Shown here: positions 23,536 through 38,500 of the stretch, one piece after another | Numbering within the stretch: position 1 is the first letter of the stretch | How the letters are laid out: the number at the start of each line of letters is the position of its first letter | Origin: Strix aluco | Taxonomy: Eukaryota > Chordata > Aves > Strigiformes > Strigidae | NCBI RefSeq assembly: GCF_031877795.1 | Contig: NC_133935.1 | Coordinates: forward strand, 54,175,330 to 54,239,329 | Direction: 5' to 3' | DNA length: 64,000 bases | Translations under genes and position numbers: made by a program | The notes under the pieces: generated by a model | Seen by the model: only the letters and a program-made list of their open reading frames with translations | The model's database searches: none | What the model was told of the DNA's origin: nothing

Positions 23536-26500
23536 GTAAAGTGTGTGTGTGAAAATATTCAAATATTCAGGTTCAAGCTGTGAATGTCAGGTTTTACGCT
23601 TGCTCTCTCAATTAGTGTGCTGCTTGTTTTGAAAGAAGTTGTGTAAACATAGCCACTGTCTCAGCATAGTACTTTTCTTTGGCCTGTGGGGTCCGCAGAT
23701 ACTTTCCTGTGTCTTCTGTTTTTAACTTGCTGACTTGCAGCAGAACAAAATGGGGATAGCAATTGTTATTTGAAAAAAATAATTAATGTAGATTAAAATT
23801 CCTTGAAGAAAAGTGCTTGCATTTTTATATTCTGAAAAAAATTTCTGAATTTAACAACATTGGGAGCATTTTCTATTTAATGTACATAATGAGGTAAATA
23901 TTTGAGGATGTTCAGATTAAAATAGTTCTAAGACTGGAAAACTAAAGTAAAGGGTAGACGATGTGTATATAAGATAATGAGTATAGAATATGCTGGTCTA
24001 ATTTATTTCATGGAGAGAGAGTGCAAATGTCCGAGGAGAAAGGACTCAGGAGAACAATGTCTAAATGATTACATGGTTAATAGGAAATGCTGTGTGATGC
24101 TTTATTTATATAGCACTAGAGCTAACTTTCTTTAGTTTTAATAGCAAATATTGGTATAGTAGTCTATGAAGTATGTTGTGTAGTGTTTTACACCTGAAAT
24201 ACATTCCTTTAACCACTCTGGCCAGTGTCTTGACTGCATTAGACCCGAAAACTTGATTAACTTGCTTTTAAATACAGAAAAATGTATCTTATTGCCTTAT
24301 TATTCAAATCTAGAAGGACTTTGTTTCAAAAACTGTCAAAAATTCTAAGTGTCAATGTTAATAATAGCAGGTGAAGAAAACGAAGAAAGTTGTTCCTGTT
24401 CTGCTTTATTATGTGACGGTGACACATGCCCCATCTGCCTGAACTGCCTTCTAGAACAAGAGATTGGTTTTCCTGAGAACTGCAGTCATACCTTCTGCAT
24501 GACTTGTATTCTTAAATGGGCTGAGGTAAGACTGAGAACCAAAGTGTGTGTTTATTTTTAAGTGAAATCTATTGCATCTAATAACTACAGATTTTTTTAA
24601 GAGAATAAGTTATGCATTCTGACTTGGCACAGAAGTGTTTCAATGACCAGTTTGTAAATAGATCATAGGAAGCTTTCTCCTCAGTGCAATAAACTACTTT
24701 GTGTTTTCTTTCACCAGACATTCTGACTTACTAATGGTTACTACAGATTAGGGATCAGTAAAAAAATGGTGTTGGCTGTTTGGAAGATCAGACAGTATTA
24801 TGTACATGTCTTAATATTGCAGTGTCATTAGCTTAATCTTATTTTGTTACCCCTTATGGTATTTGTCATACTGTCAACTCTTAAGGCTGGGACCAGTATG
24901 TTTTCATGTTAGTCTACAAAATGAGTCTGATAAAACCTTGGTTTTCTAACTCTAAAGAGAATTCAGCTAAAAAGTGTAATGCTATTCTGAATTTAAAATT
25001 TTCATTTTAATTATGGCTATTTGATCTATGTCAATACCTTTGTAGATAGTTCTGGAACCTTAAAGAAAAATGACTTATTGAACAAATTCTTAGTGACCTT
25101 GTTCTATTTAGTTCTATTTTTCCTCACATATGTCCAGTAATCATTGCATTAAGTCTTTGGTATCTTTACCTTTCCTGTAACTTTTTCAATTGTCAATATA
25201 AAACACCAAATTAGAATTACTTTATACTATATTGGGGGGGGTGCTCAAACGAGATGCTGCTTAATATACTTACTTATATATTTTTTTAACTTACTATATT
25301 TTTAACTTTAATTTTTGTGTTATTTATTACTGAAGGTAAACAGTAACAAATCACTTCTTTCTGAAGATTTTGTATGAACTTCAGAGTGTTGAAAAAAGCT
25401 GCTTTAGATTCGCAAACCAGATAATAAACTAAGTTTCCTGTTGCCAGATTTTCTGTTCTGCAGATGATTAATTGCAGTGCTTTTATTTATAAGGGAACAG
25501 GAAATTCTCATCCACAATTTTATCCGGACTTCCTTAGCTGGTTGTTACAATGGCAGCTGAAAGGCAATAAATAGTGACATGCACAGGGAAGCAGTACAGT
25601 AAATGGAGGGCTTGCTGCTGGATTTGAGTGAGTTCACACTGTCTAACAGATGCTTTTAAGCCCAATGAGTAAGGGAAGTTTTCTTGTTTTAAAGAGGCAA
25701 TTGAATGATACGACGTTTTTCTTGTCATCTCAATTTTTTGGGGGGGGGACACAAAGTACTATCCAAATAGAACAAAAGCAACTTCTGCTCTTAAGAGTTT
25801 ACAGGTGAAGTAGATGTGAAGCCATAAAAATGGTGGGGGGTTGTTTTTAAAGCTACGTAAGGCTTCTACCACTTCTTTCCATTAGTGACATCTGATGGGT
25901 AAAACCAGACAGTCTTTCTTTTCTGAGGATACTTGACAGTTGGACCTGTTGAGTTCATGAAACTCCATTGCCTAATCTAGTAGTTCTAATTAAAATAAAG
26001 AAAAAAGCATTGAAAACTGGCTGGCAAGATGTTCAGAGGCTTCAGTTGTGAGAAGCAAATGAGGTTTTATAGCTTGGAATGGTAGAAACGTAGTATAAGC
26101 ACGTGACCATTTGAAGCATGCTGATGCCATGTGGGTTTTGTGTTCACTTAATATTTAGTAAGTAAATATTTTTGTTCTTTTTTGAGAAGTGTTGCATGAG
26201 GTTTAGCTTTCTCTGCTAGTTCTTGGTTTATCATGACTACTGAAAACTAAATAATTAACAAGTCAAATTCAAGTCACTCTGAATAATGAAGATATAAAAA
26301 TTATCTACTCTTTAAAAAAATGCTACCAGATTGTTTAAAGATTAAGTATTTTTATTTGGTATAAATAAATGGGTTTTAAAAACATTGTTTCCTGTTTTAA
26401 GTGCTGGAGAATAAAACTGAGAATAAGATTGAGCGAAAACTTTTTTTAAAAAAAGGCAAGAAAAAAAAGCCTCATTCACATTACTTGAAGTGGTCTTTTG

Positions 26501-29500
26501 TGTATCTACAGTTATGTTCCATACACTTAAAGGCTTTGCCAGCAGTCTGTGTTCGAGTTGGGTATTTCCTCTATCCTTCTGTGTTGCATCTGGACTTCAA
26601 AATAGAACAGGAGGAACTACTTCTTTAACCTGTTGTTTTCAGATTGTACATAATCGTTGTTCATCTGAGAGCTTACGGCTTTTGTATATAACTGTAGATT
26701 CTAATTAAAACCAGGGTAGCTGAGGGCAGACAGTAAGTTTGTTTACCATTCTGCTTGTTTTCTATCTATGGGAGATTTTCAACATGGCAAGCAGCAGCCA
26801 TGACACTTCGAAGATCTCACTTTTTAAGTACAGAGAGAGCAATAATGTATCTATATGTGCAATATATAAAAGTTGCTTTTAATTGAGTGTCTTCTGGTTC
26901 ATTCCATGAAGGGCTAAGAAGGGATAGGAAGCTTGCCACAGAACATCTAATATATTAGATTCTGATGGCTAAATCTGAGCATTTAGTTTCAGAATTAAGT
27001 AGCATTACAGTTGAGTTGGTGCTGTATTTTCTTTCCGTTTGAGGAAAGGTGTACAACTCCTAAAAGAAAAATGAGGGAGAGACCAGAATCCCCACTAAGA
27101 AACCAGTCTTTGGATTAACTTTTATTAAAATGTCCCTTAAATTGTTCCACTCTCTTTGGCTATGTTTACTGTAGTTAATTGTGGGATCTGAGAGCATTGC
27201 TGTGCAATAAATTCAGTTGCCTATGCTATTAAACTCTCCTGTACTATGAGATTGTCATCTTGTGTGCCTTTGACCATGCTAACCAGTGCTCCCCCATGAG
27301 TTTTTGGTCAGGCACACTGTTGGGGACTGTTTCAGTAGGCATGAGAAGATTAACATAAATGTCACTCATCCTGCGCTAGCTGTCAACTGCTTCTGTAAAC
27401 AGATGTGTAATTGACTAATGGAAACTTTCAAGCTTGAGATGGTGTTTCAGTGTGGCTGTGCTGAAAGATCCTAGAAAGTGAAAGGCACTAAATCTGGAGC
27501 TGAGGTTATTGGACACACCGTTCAATAGGAGTGCTGAAGGACAGTGTAAGCAGAGGGTTGCTTTCCATGTAAAGAACAGGTACATTATAACATTGTTCTG
27601 CCCACATAACAAAGAGGGAGCTTTGGGTATTGGGGAGGGGGAGGTAGGGACACACACACCCCCAACAATAAAAAACACAAAAAGCCCTGTCTAGTCTTCA
27701 AACACCATCAGTACTGTTGTGTTATGCCAAGGGAAGTAATTATGTGTTTCTCTTGTCTGTAATACCACAAGTAGATTAAAATTAGTTGGGTCAAAACTAT
27801 AATTTTTTCAATATTTTCTGGTATACTTGTATTTTGTATTTCATTTGGTAAGCACATGTGTTCTAGTTTATAATAACCAGTTCTGAAAGCATTTAAGTAA
27901 AGCTAATATGAAGGGAGGTTAACTAAGTATCTATGTCAAGCATGTAGGCAAAGTAGCTAAAACCACCTCAGCTGAGACAGCTGCTTTAGCAGCAGTGGTA
28001 TCTTGTCTGCATACATTAGAGGAAAACTATTTTTTTGTATTCTATTTAAAGAAAGCAATCTTAAATTAGAGGAGATAAATATTTTACTCTGCTTTACTGT
28101 AGGCTTTTTAACTTCCCTTCTGTTCTTCAGAATGCTAATAAATGTACTGGAGACTTCTATCCTTGCTCTTCATTCTATTATGAACTATCATGAGAGAAGA
28201 GTGATAAAGGATTCAGTGTGGTGTCTGCATTATCACAATGATTGTGTAAGAGACATTGATTTCAGTGACCCTCCCCTGCTAAGCTTATATCTCTCAGTCT
28301 CTGCACGTGGTTTTCCTTATTCATTTTTCCTCATCTGGAGGGTTTGAAAGTAGAGTACATTCAGCTGTAAATTCTCCAAAGCTTTGGGGCATATTCAGGT
28401 AGGCCCTGTGCAGTGTCACTGGTTGACTTAATGACACTAAGTAGTTGGCACAAATAGCTGTCTTGCATTACTTTTCTAGCAGATGTTCTGTTCTTAGAAT
28501 AGTCATTTCCTTTGTGCTGGTATAAGGTTTGGATCTTTGATTATGTAGAGTATACTGCACATGTATAGTCTTCTGAGGGTAAAGAGAGTTACCTGTATGG
28601 TAACTGGAATTCTTAAGGTGTATTCTTTCTGATGCAAATTTCTTTTGTCCTGAAGGATATAGGAAGGAATCAGTTTATGTGGCAACAAGCTCCACAGTGA
28701 TCTGCGGTACAGAGCACTGTGGGCAGGATTAAGATTACATTCATGAACCAAATATGCCTTGTGTTCAAAGAAACACTAAACCTAAAAACCAGAACAGTAA
28801 TAAAAAAACTTCCTTGTTTCAAGTGCATCTAAGGTAATGCATACGTAGACAATGCATCTGAGAACTGCTGCACCAAAAAACTGTATTAAATTATTTCAGA
28901 AAATCTAGACTCTAGGTACCTTTTTTCAAATTGCATGTTTGTCTTTTTTGGCATATGGTTGTTCTTGGCACATTTCCCTGCTTAAGCAGGGTGGTTGGAC
29001 AGGATGACCTCCAGAGGTCCTTTCCACCCGTAACCATTCTGTGATTCCATGATTTATAAGTACATTTGTGCAGCAACTTATGAAAGTTAATGTTAAAGTG
29101 CAATGCAGAAGTCTCTGTGTTTTTGAGTTTGACTTCAATTCTTCCAATAATAGAATGTATAGTATCTTTCTTACCATAGAATTCACAGATCCTTGCAAAT
29201 AATGAATCATCTCATACTTCCCTAAAGACAGCTGCCAATAGAACTTGTCAACACTTTATGACAGTTTTTGATTGGAAGTTAAGGACTAACCAATTGTGTG
29301 ATATCGGTAGAGAGAAGACAGCTGTTTGGAATTGTAACTAGGTAGTCTGTTGATTAGCTGTTCAGATGAGAATCTCTTCTTAGATGTGCTCTGTATCTTT
29401 ACTACTCATTCATGAGATTTAAAAAAAACAAACAAACAAAAAAAAAAACCAAACAGAAGCCTAACATCCCTTGTCAAAAACAGTGATTTCCTAAAGCATA

Positions 29501-32500
29501 ACTACAAAAACTTCAAATGTACTTGTTTTTTTTAAGTAGACTGGAAAAAAAAGTCATTTTGAGTTTTTACATGCTTCTAGAAAATAGTGCATTTTCTGAT
29601 GTTTTCCTCCTTTTCTTTCATCAAAATGTGGAGAGGTGTTTCTCTGTTTGTTACAGTCTCTCTTCTCACTAAAGTTGGAGGTGGAATTGTTGTGGGCTTT
29701 TTAGTGTTATTACTAGGTAGAGTGAAATACACAGACATTACTCTTGCAATCTAAACCTCACCTTTAAGCCTGAATTTAGCTATAAGAATCTGGTATTACT
29801 CGTGTTGCTTAACAGGTTCTCTAACAAAGAAGTAGTAAAGAGTGTGGGATCATGTTTCTTTTTGGACCAGCTTTTCAATACAGTAGTTGACTTTATTATG
29901 GGCCACTTGAAGAGGAAAAAAAAAAAAAACCTATTATAGGGGAAGAGATTTACTGCAGCAACTTTAATTCCATACTCACATCTTGCTGCTACTTGTTTTG
30001 AAACCTTGTAACATGGAACTTGGTGAATGGGAATGTCTGCCAAAGTTATTTTATCAGCCAAATATGTTTTGGGGTTAGCTTGCACCCATTTGTGTAGCTT
30101 CCTGAAAATTCCCAGCTGGAATATAGTAACTGCTTCAGCCTTTTGTCTACTTCACTTTGTTCAAATGCTGTTTGAAGTGATACAGTTAAAATAAGGGACA
30201 CTTATTTCTTGAGTTAGAGATCACAGTTTTGTGGTGCTGTAGCAGTTACAGGAATATTGAACATAGAGGGTCATAAAAAACCAAAATACTATGAAATGAG
30301 TTTTTGGAAAAATTAAGAACAAATATACACATGCTCATGGATAGCTTTTCAGAGGTTGCAGATTTTGTGAATGATTACATATTTTAAGAGAATTTTCTGA
30401 ATATCACAGGATAGGTGAAAGAATGAATCACTGCAGAGTTACCAGTTTTAACATGAAAACTGAGTATTTTTGTGTGGAGAGTAAAACAACTGAAGACATT
30501 TTGAAGTGTACTGACCTACTATCCTGTGTTTTTCCAAGAAAAGTACTGTTGGGAAGAAGAGCAAAACAACTCACAAATACCAGCTGTGAGGTTCTAATTA
30601 TTTTGATGATTACACTAAATACTACATGTTCTGATTTTTAAACAGCTATGTTAAAGGAAGATACTGTATGAAGCTGTGATTCTTCTAAGGTCGTAATGCA
30701 TCCCACCCCCCTCCTGCCTTGTGCAGAATAAAAGCCATAGCTGCCGCTTGGACTCATTCCATCTTAACGGCTTTTTTCTTGTTTTAAATATTTTTTTCCC
30801 CCAAAAGGGCAGTGCACATTCAATATTACTTATGATGCTACCTGAACAGAAGCCCCAGAAGAGAGGAATTGCTAGCTTGCCTTGAATGAAAGAAGACTTG
30901 ACACCTTTAGTTACTGGACCATATTTTCAAAAAGATGAAAGAGATGAGTAAAAGGCCACCACTCCTCATGATTGCTTCTTGTGAAAACTTTTTTTACCCT
31001 CCTTTGTATAGCAGCACAAATTCAGTCTTGCTGTTGGGGAAAAGGGAATTTTTTTTCCCTTCCATTTCCACTTAAAAGGCTTGTTCTTATATGTTAGCAG
31101 ACAGATGAGAGCTGATTCACATTTAGACAAAAGTGAAGTAACTTCTAGCTTTCCTCAGGGCTACCCAACAATTGTACTGTGCTGGGGGGCATGGGGGTGC
31201 ACGTGGGACTATCCTGTCCTTACTAGAATTTCTCTTGAGATTTGTTGTGCAATACCAGATAATGCTAGGGCTATGAAAAGAAACTGAGTATGAATGGAAA
31301 GAGCATATGCTGTTTCTGAACATACCTGAACCTAACAGTAGCTTTTGATTCTTTCAGAATGTTTTTCTCTTTCTACTATATGTAACTGTATGTAATTGTT
31401 AAACATTTGTCCAGAAGAACCGAACATAAAACAGTGAACACTTTTCTAGTGCAGCAAAAATGCTAGTAACACTTTGTATTCAATGATACTTCATTGTAAT
31501 GAATAAACATAATGTACTGCAACTTAAACTTGGGAACATAACTTAATATTCATGTGTAAATTTAATGTAAAACCAGATTGTATTCCTGGAAAAACTTACT
31601 CTTCAGCTAAGGTGAATCCTGAAATGAGACTGAAAGTTACTGAGAAGATTAACTTCTTTCTACCTATCTTTGACAGTGTGGTATATATCTAAGAATCAAA
31701 GTATTTACCTTGAAGTTTGCAGCTGATTCAACAGAGTGCATTGCATACTATCAGATATCCCAATTGAACAATACACTGCTGTGGTACTGTGGGTTAGCTT
31801 TACGTTGACTGCAGGACAAAAACTGTCTTCATGATCTGAGTCCTTAGGGAACTGGCTTAATTACCCAATGTGCTTTTCTTAACCAAGGCCATGACACTGC
31901 AGGGAACAATTGTATACCCCAACAGGGGGAAGTTTTTAGTCAGGATAAAATAGCAGAGCATCAAAAGGAGAGGTAATGGCTCTAACTTCCGTTCTCGTTG
32001 AACAACTTGTTCATGAAACTACCTCTGGGGTTTTTTGGTTTTGTTTGGTGTTTTTTTTAATCAGTCTAACTTTGTTCTGTCTACTTCAGTTGAAATCAGA
32101 AGCTGCCTGAATGCTCAAGGTTTAGGGGTTGTGTAGGTGAAAAAGCAGTTGAGCACTCTTTGAAATTGAGAAAAGAACAGAATCAACTGGAAAATGAAAA
32201 GCCTCAGTGAAAAGAAAAGGATGAAGTTTATTGAATTTCAGGGCAGAGTTCATATGCAAGTTTCTCATAGCTGCTTATGCAATTCTAGTACTGAGTCTTG
32301 CATAAATAAAGTGTAATACCCTGGTAATTCTCTTAAGGGCATACTATTCATATACTGGTTCTTATTCAGTTGGATGAATTAGGACGAGACTGGGTGTGGG
32401 TTGTTGGGTTTTTTTCTTTGTTTGAGAAGAATTCTCAACTGAGCCTGTGAAGACCAATGGAATGAGGGGAGGGACAACAAAAAAACCAACCAAAGAAAAC

Positions 32501-35500
32501 CCACCAAACCCCCCACAAACACATATATGGAATTAAAATTAATAAACAGTCCTCTAGCAGCAAAAACTAATACCTAATATGGGTCTCTCTGAAAGTTGAT
32601 TCACTACGTGATCCACTTGCGTGGAGCTTCAGTTGAAGCTTCTCTATTCCATGGTTAATAACATTTTATTGTTCTCTGTGTGTGTGATCTGATGTGGTAA
32701 AACCTCAGTAGGAGGGCATTTAGGTGATTAGGGAAGAGCTAATAAATCTGTATTTCCATCAGACTGTAGGGTAAAATAACCTTCAGTGCTATTCTCTTGC
32801 AAAGTGATTTGTAAAACTTCAGTTGTCTTAAACATGGAAATCTGTTCTCTCTGCTGACTGGAAAAAAAAAAAAAAGATGTAGTATAGTCAGATAGATATG
32901 CAAGATGAGGGAAGGTGTTACCCTGTTTGCTGTTGGTCTTCCCAGTTTTATGTTTTGAGTGGAACACAACCCAACACCCTTCTGAAAGGAACATTAAGAA
33001 ATAAAACATAAGAACAATAAGAAAGAAAAAGGACATTTGTGTATTGTTATAAAATCGGAGGAGATACCTAACAGGGATTAAAAAATTTAGCTAATGATGT
33101 AAAATGCTTTTCCTTTTTTTGAACACAACTTCTCAGTTACATTCTTGTTTCCTTTAGATTTTCCCCGAAGGAGAAATCTACTTATATGAAGCAAAATACT
33201 GAGTGCATGGATAATGTGTGCAAATACACTCTTAATGCAAACAAATTATAATTTTCTGTATTTCTGTAAGCTACTATAATAGCAAATGAAAGTACAGAAA
33301 ACTGAGACTTCTAACTTACTGCAAATTTTGTAATAAGAAAAATAATTTTTCAGACACAGGCTTCATGTCCTATTGATCGCAGACCATTTCAAGCAGTATG
33401 CAGGCTTGATGCACTAGAAGAGCAGATAAAGGTAAGTTCCGGATAATAACTTTAGTTGTAGGAACACCCAAGTTATGCTGCAGCCTTTTATTCATACATC
33501 TGTGTTAAATAAGCTTTCCTACCAAAATAATGATTGCTTTAATGTCTCTATTACATATTTGAAGCTAGGAATTATTCTTAATTATTTTTTCAAAGGAAAT
33601 ATTTACAGTAATAATAATCACAAAGCTGCTATTGCTACTTTATAGTATCTTTGAGTGTTCCTGATGTATCCAAGAATAGAAGTATAGTAATTGGTCTCAA
33701 AGTGTTTTTAACCAGGTTTTGTAAACAAGTGCTATATCAATTAGCATGCAATCTTGCCTTTTTTTTTAGCTGAGGTGAATCTTGTATGTTCATTGCCTCC
33801 AATTCACAGACAAAACCACATGAAAGCAAGAGGAACCAATTAGTGCTGAGCCTTACTCAATCTAGATTTCTGAATTTTTTCAGCTTTCAACTCTTCTGAA
33901 TAATACTGCTGTGGAAAGTAGTTTATCCAGTAGGAAAATAAAACAATTCTGGTAGATGATCTTGAAAATCTGTATAGAGAGATGCTGATAATTCTGTGTA
34001 CAGTTTTGAAAATCTCTGGTGAAACTATGGTTATAAGTAATTCCTAAGCTGTTGTTTTGTATTTTGCTACATTTAGAAAACAGGCTCCTACTGCCCATTT
34101 CTTGTGCTTCTAGAGACCCAGGTAGTCAACTGCAAAGAAAACAGACTGACAGCTGCAGATACTTCCTTGTCATAGAAAACCATACTAGCCTATTTTATCT
34201 TCTTTCTTTCTTTCTAAAGAAGGAAGCAGCTGAAACAAGATAAACTGAAGTTTTTATTTGGAAGAGTGTAAAGGCTGTATCAAAATACAGTTTTAAAGTT
34301 TCTTTCTTTGTGGAACTGCAGTGTAAACAGATGGGCAGAGAACAAGGATCATGCTCTGAAAAAGAGCCACTGAAGCAGTAGGGATAGATGGAACGTGTAC
34401 TGAGAAATGCTGACATGGTGGTCAGTATTAGCAGGGCCGCTGTCAGGACATTGGCAGCTTTCCCTTTGTGATACTCATAATTAGAATGCTAATAGCTTAA
34501 GGATATGTAAAGCCAAGATTCTAGAATGAAGAAATACAAAATATCTAATGCAAACAATTGCAATGTAGCCGTTGAAGTAACTTCACAGTATGTAATAAAA
34601 ATTGTATTGCTTTCTTAGAAATTTGAAGATATAGGGGAAAAAAGCAATGTTATATGAAATCCTTAAGTTATTTTACTCTAGAGGGAAATTGGGTCTCTTT
34701 TAATTATAAGGAAACATTTGAAATTGAGTGATAGTTCAGCATTTTCCCAAGCTGAACCTTGTGTATTCAGATCAACCAACTTAGTTTAAAAAACTTACCT
34801 TCCATTGAGAATTTGGAAGCTAGTGCATAGCTTTGAGATACTTGCCGTGGCGGTCAGAATGTTCAGGGATTTTTGGTCCTGTGGCATTAGTATGCATCTC
34901 TGATATAGCCAATATAAATACCAAGGTGGATCTTTTTCCATTTCATAAAAAACAAATGAAAAAAATTTCAAATCTGCAAACTGAGATTAAAGAAGTAATG
35001 ATTTGTGATGGTTTTGAATTCTTCTGTTTGAGCTTATTTTCTCTGTAGACCTTAAGAGTCTTTGAATGGATTTAAAGCCTATGTGTATTGAGATTCTAGG
35101 TTGGATTGACTTTATGTTTCAATACAGGTTCAAGTTAAAAAACAACTAACAGGGAAGGAAGAGGAGGAAAACTGTGCCTGCAATAAAGGAAAATATAGCC
35201 ATGCAAAGATGAAAAGTTTTATGAGGTTAGTTGTCCACTTAATTTCAAGCATTCTAATTGGAATATTCAAAATACAAGTTCAATGATTTTAAAATGTATA
35301 CCCTGTAAATCTTTTTAAATTAAGTTTATTTTAAAATAAACTCTTTTCCATCAGAGTAGTTTAGTTTTACTTTTATCACTGATGTAATTCCCACTTGAAT
35401 ACTTAGAATATCAAGCAAGAAGTAAGGAGCAAGGTATTTCTTGCGCTGATCACTGTAAAAGTTGCATTTTTCAAGCATATCTGACAAATTTATTAAATTG

Positions 35501-38500
35501 AGATTTTATGGCTAGATCATATTTTAACAATATCAGTCTTTTTTTCTTTGGTTATCTAAACAGACATGCTCCTTCTTTCACGTTACCATAAATGTGGGTG
35601 GTGTTCCTCTTTTATAGTAAAACATAGTTGTAGTCAAGAACTGATTCTATTCTAATGAGTTGGAGAGGGAATTGTGGAAATACCTTTTCTGTTTTGAGAA
35701 GCTTTATCTTGTCACATTTGTTGCATCGTATAAGGGGAAGGTCAGGATTACACAGGTGGATTTCACTAAATAGTGATAATCTAAAGTCAGTATGTAATGG
35801 AATGTATGATACATACAGAGTTCCTGAGATTGAATTTGAAGCAGGCTTCACTACAGAAAAGGTAACTGAGTAATTTGCCATTTTGGGTTCTTGTTAGAAA
35901 ATAAGATTGATCTTCGCACCTCACTGTTCTGAACCACTGTTGACTTTGATATTCTTCAAAGTATTTATGCAAGTGGGTTATAACGTCTTTCACGTGTTGC
36001 CATGAAATCAAGTAAAATTAAGCATTCAGATTTACTTCTGTTTTTTAAGTAGATTTTCTTTTTTTCCCATCTGTAAGCTTTTTGAAGCACTGTGGCGTTT
36101 AATATATGAAAGGTGATATACATGATGCAAGTTCAGGTTTTAATAGCAGTCAGAACTTGCGTTATGTGCACTAAATAGAAATACCTGATTTTGCTTGGGT
36201 GTATACACTGTTAGCTTAAATATGCCCAGAAATAACTTTTGTAATATCTTTTGTTAATCTTGTAGAAGAGGTGTATGCCCAGACAGAGAGCCATTAACAG
36301 CAAAATTAAGCAAAGTTATGAAGAAAAAATACAGTAAGTTGGTATTTGTCCTCCATTTGTTAGAATTGCTGGTTTTTATTATGAAACTCTAGAATCTTTT
36401 CTTGATAAGCCAATTTAATTTTTTTAATTATTTACATTTACATATGAAAACAAAATACCAAGGAATAAAAGTGTGGAACTTAACATATGTGCAGTATGTG
36501 AAACTACTGTTCTTATTTTACTGGAAAGACCGCCTCTTCAATCTCAGTCACAAGTGAAGTGGATTTACTCTCAGCCTAAAGTAATTTTCTGCGTTGGACA
36601 GTTGGTGCACAGCTAATGAGTAGCTTTTATTCACAGGAAATTTTTTGGTGAGAGTTCAGACACAAGCATGTAGCTATATTTTAGAGCTGCCCTTTTGAGA
36701 GGCTTGTTTAATAGATACTGGTCAGTAAGTGTGTTCATAACTTATGAAACTAAGCAAATATCTGAAGAGGTGAAAACTGCTTGATATCTAAAAGACTGTT
36801 GTGAAGATGTATGCATTTTAATTTTACTCAGTTTGTATGTAAATACATTGTAAATACACTTGAGATACTTTTTTTTTTTTTCATTAACCTCTCATTGCAT
36901 TAATGATTTTGACAAACTATTAAAAACTAATATGCTAAAGCTAAGATCAGAGTTTTGTTTCTTATTCCACACAGGTAATATGTTGTATGACAAACGAAAC
37001 AAGAAGACTTTGTCTGTGATGATAAACAAGGTTGGTTCTGATAATGAAATATTTGTAAACATTTTTTTCATGAAGGCATTTTTAAAACTACCTTTGCTTA
37101 TTTTTAAGGTTTATTTCTTCTCTTTGCTAATTTTAGTATGATCCAAACTTCGTTATTTTGTCTCTCTTTGTCTTGAAGGAAGTAATGAGAATATAGTGCT
37201 GTTATATGAGCTTCTTGGATTAAATTTAGTTTTGTGGTGGTAAATATTTTCATTTAGATTAGGATGCTACATCATAAGATACTGTAACTACCTTGTTTTC
37301 ATCCATCTTCACCAAAAGAAGGTGGTATCAGCTACAAGGTGTTAGTCAAGTACCATTTTTATGAAGGTCATGACAGTTTTCATTATTTTAATGAAAATAC
37401 ATAGCTGTACTCAACCAAGTAATTTGTTATATGGATAAGCTATGGACATTATCGTTTGCATCAAGTTGGTTTTTTTTAATGGGCGATTACTCCTGAGAAT
37501 GATTGTGTTTCCAGGTTCCTTGTTTAGTTCATAAATTTTAGCCTATAACACAGGCTTGTAATACACACAATTTTAAGGAGCTATAAAGGCTTTGTTGTTT
37601 GATTTCTGCCTTCCCTCCTTTCAAAAATATTTCATGTCTCTGGGATACAAGTTTGTGATCAGTGCTTTCTTACTCATAGTTGTACCTGTAAATGTATTTG
37701 CATGAAATAGTTTTAGGCCATAAATCTCATTCTGAAGTGTAAATGTCACCGTTCTCCATTGTTCTCTTACCTGAATTTTAAAAATTTGGAGGAAGAACTA
37801 TCTTCAAGTCCATATTTTGCCTGCTGCCTTGCTTCTTGTAGTACATGGGCACAAACTACATCACATGTCTTTTCAGTAGCTGGTGGCCTGAGTTGTCACT
37901 TCTATTTGGTGCTTATACAGCATAGTTCTCAGGGATATCTTTAGCTGCAGCCTTCCCAGCCTTAGTCAGGTATTTAGAAATTTTGGTTCTGTTACCATGT
38001 GAAGTTAAAGATACCTTTCATTGAATTGAAGAGGTTTTGAACTAAAAGGATAGGGCTTAATCAACATCTGATTTGACTTCAAGGTTGGTGAATGCTTTCA
38101 TATCTAGTTTCACTGATTTATTGTGCATTAATGTCTCAAATAGTACCTGTTGCAAAAAAGGTGCACAAACAAAAGTAGAGCCATTAAAACCTTCAGGAGG
38201 AGGAGGTACAGGGCTCAATTATCCAATAAATGTTCAAAATTCAAATGAATTTAAAAGAAAGCACTGATTTTTCTAACAACCACTTCATAAGGATATTTGT
38301 GGAACATCTGGATAGCTTTTTTAGATGGATGGAGAAACGTTAATATTTAAAATTATAGTGGTTTTTTTTAAATAAAACTTAAAAACAACAGCTTTTTAGG
38401 AGAAACATACAATTTGCGCACTGATGAAATAGGGCATGTTCCCATCAAAACCAGCTCTCTGTGCCAAAGTTTGATGGAGCACATGGATAATGACTGCATA

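Noticed and set aside
28003..28347. 114-codon frame in intron 3
   Set aside because: Hydrophobic, AT-driven composition, no homology recognised, located within a well-defined intron.
38073..38267. 64-codon frame in intron 7 ending in a Gly-rich then Lys-rich stretch
   Set aside because: It looked faintly coding, but no family was recognised, the flanks have no credible splice pair, and including it is not needed for the SCAF11 frame.
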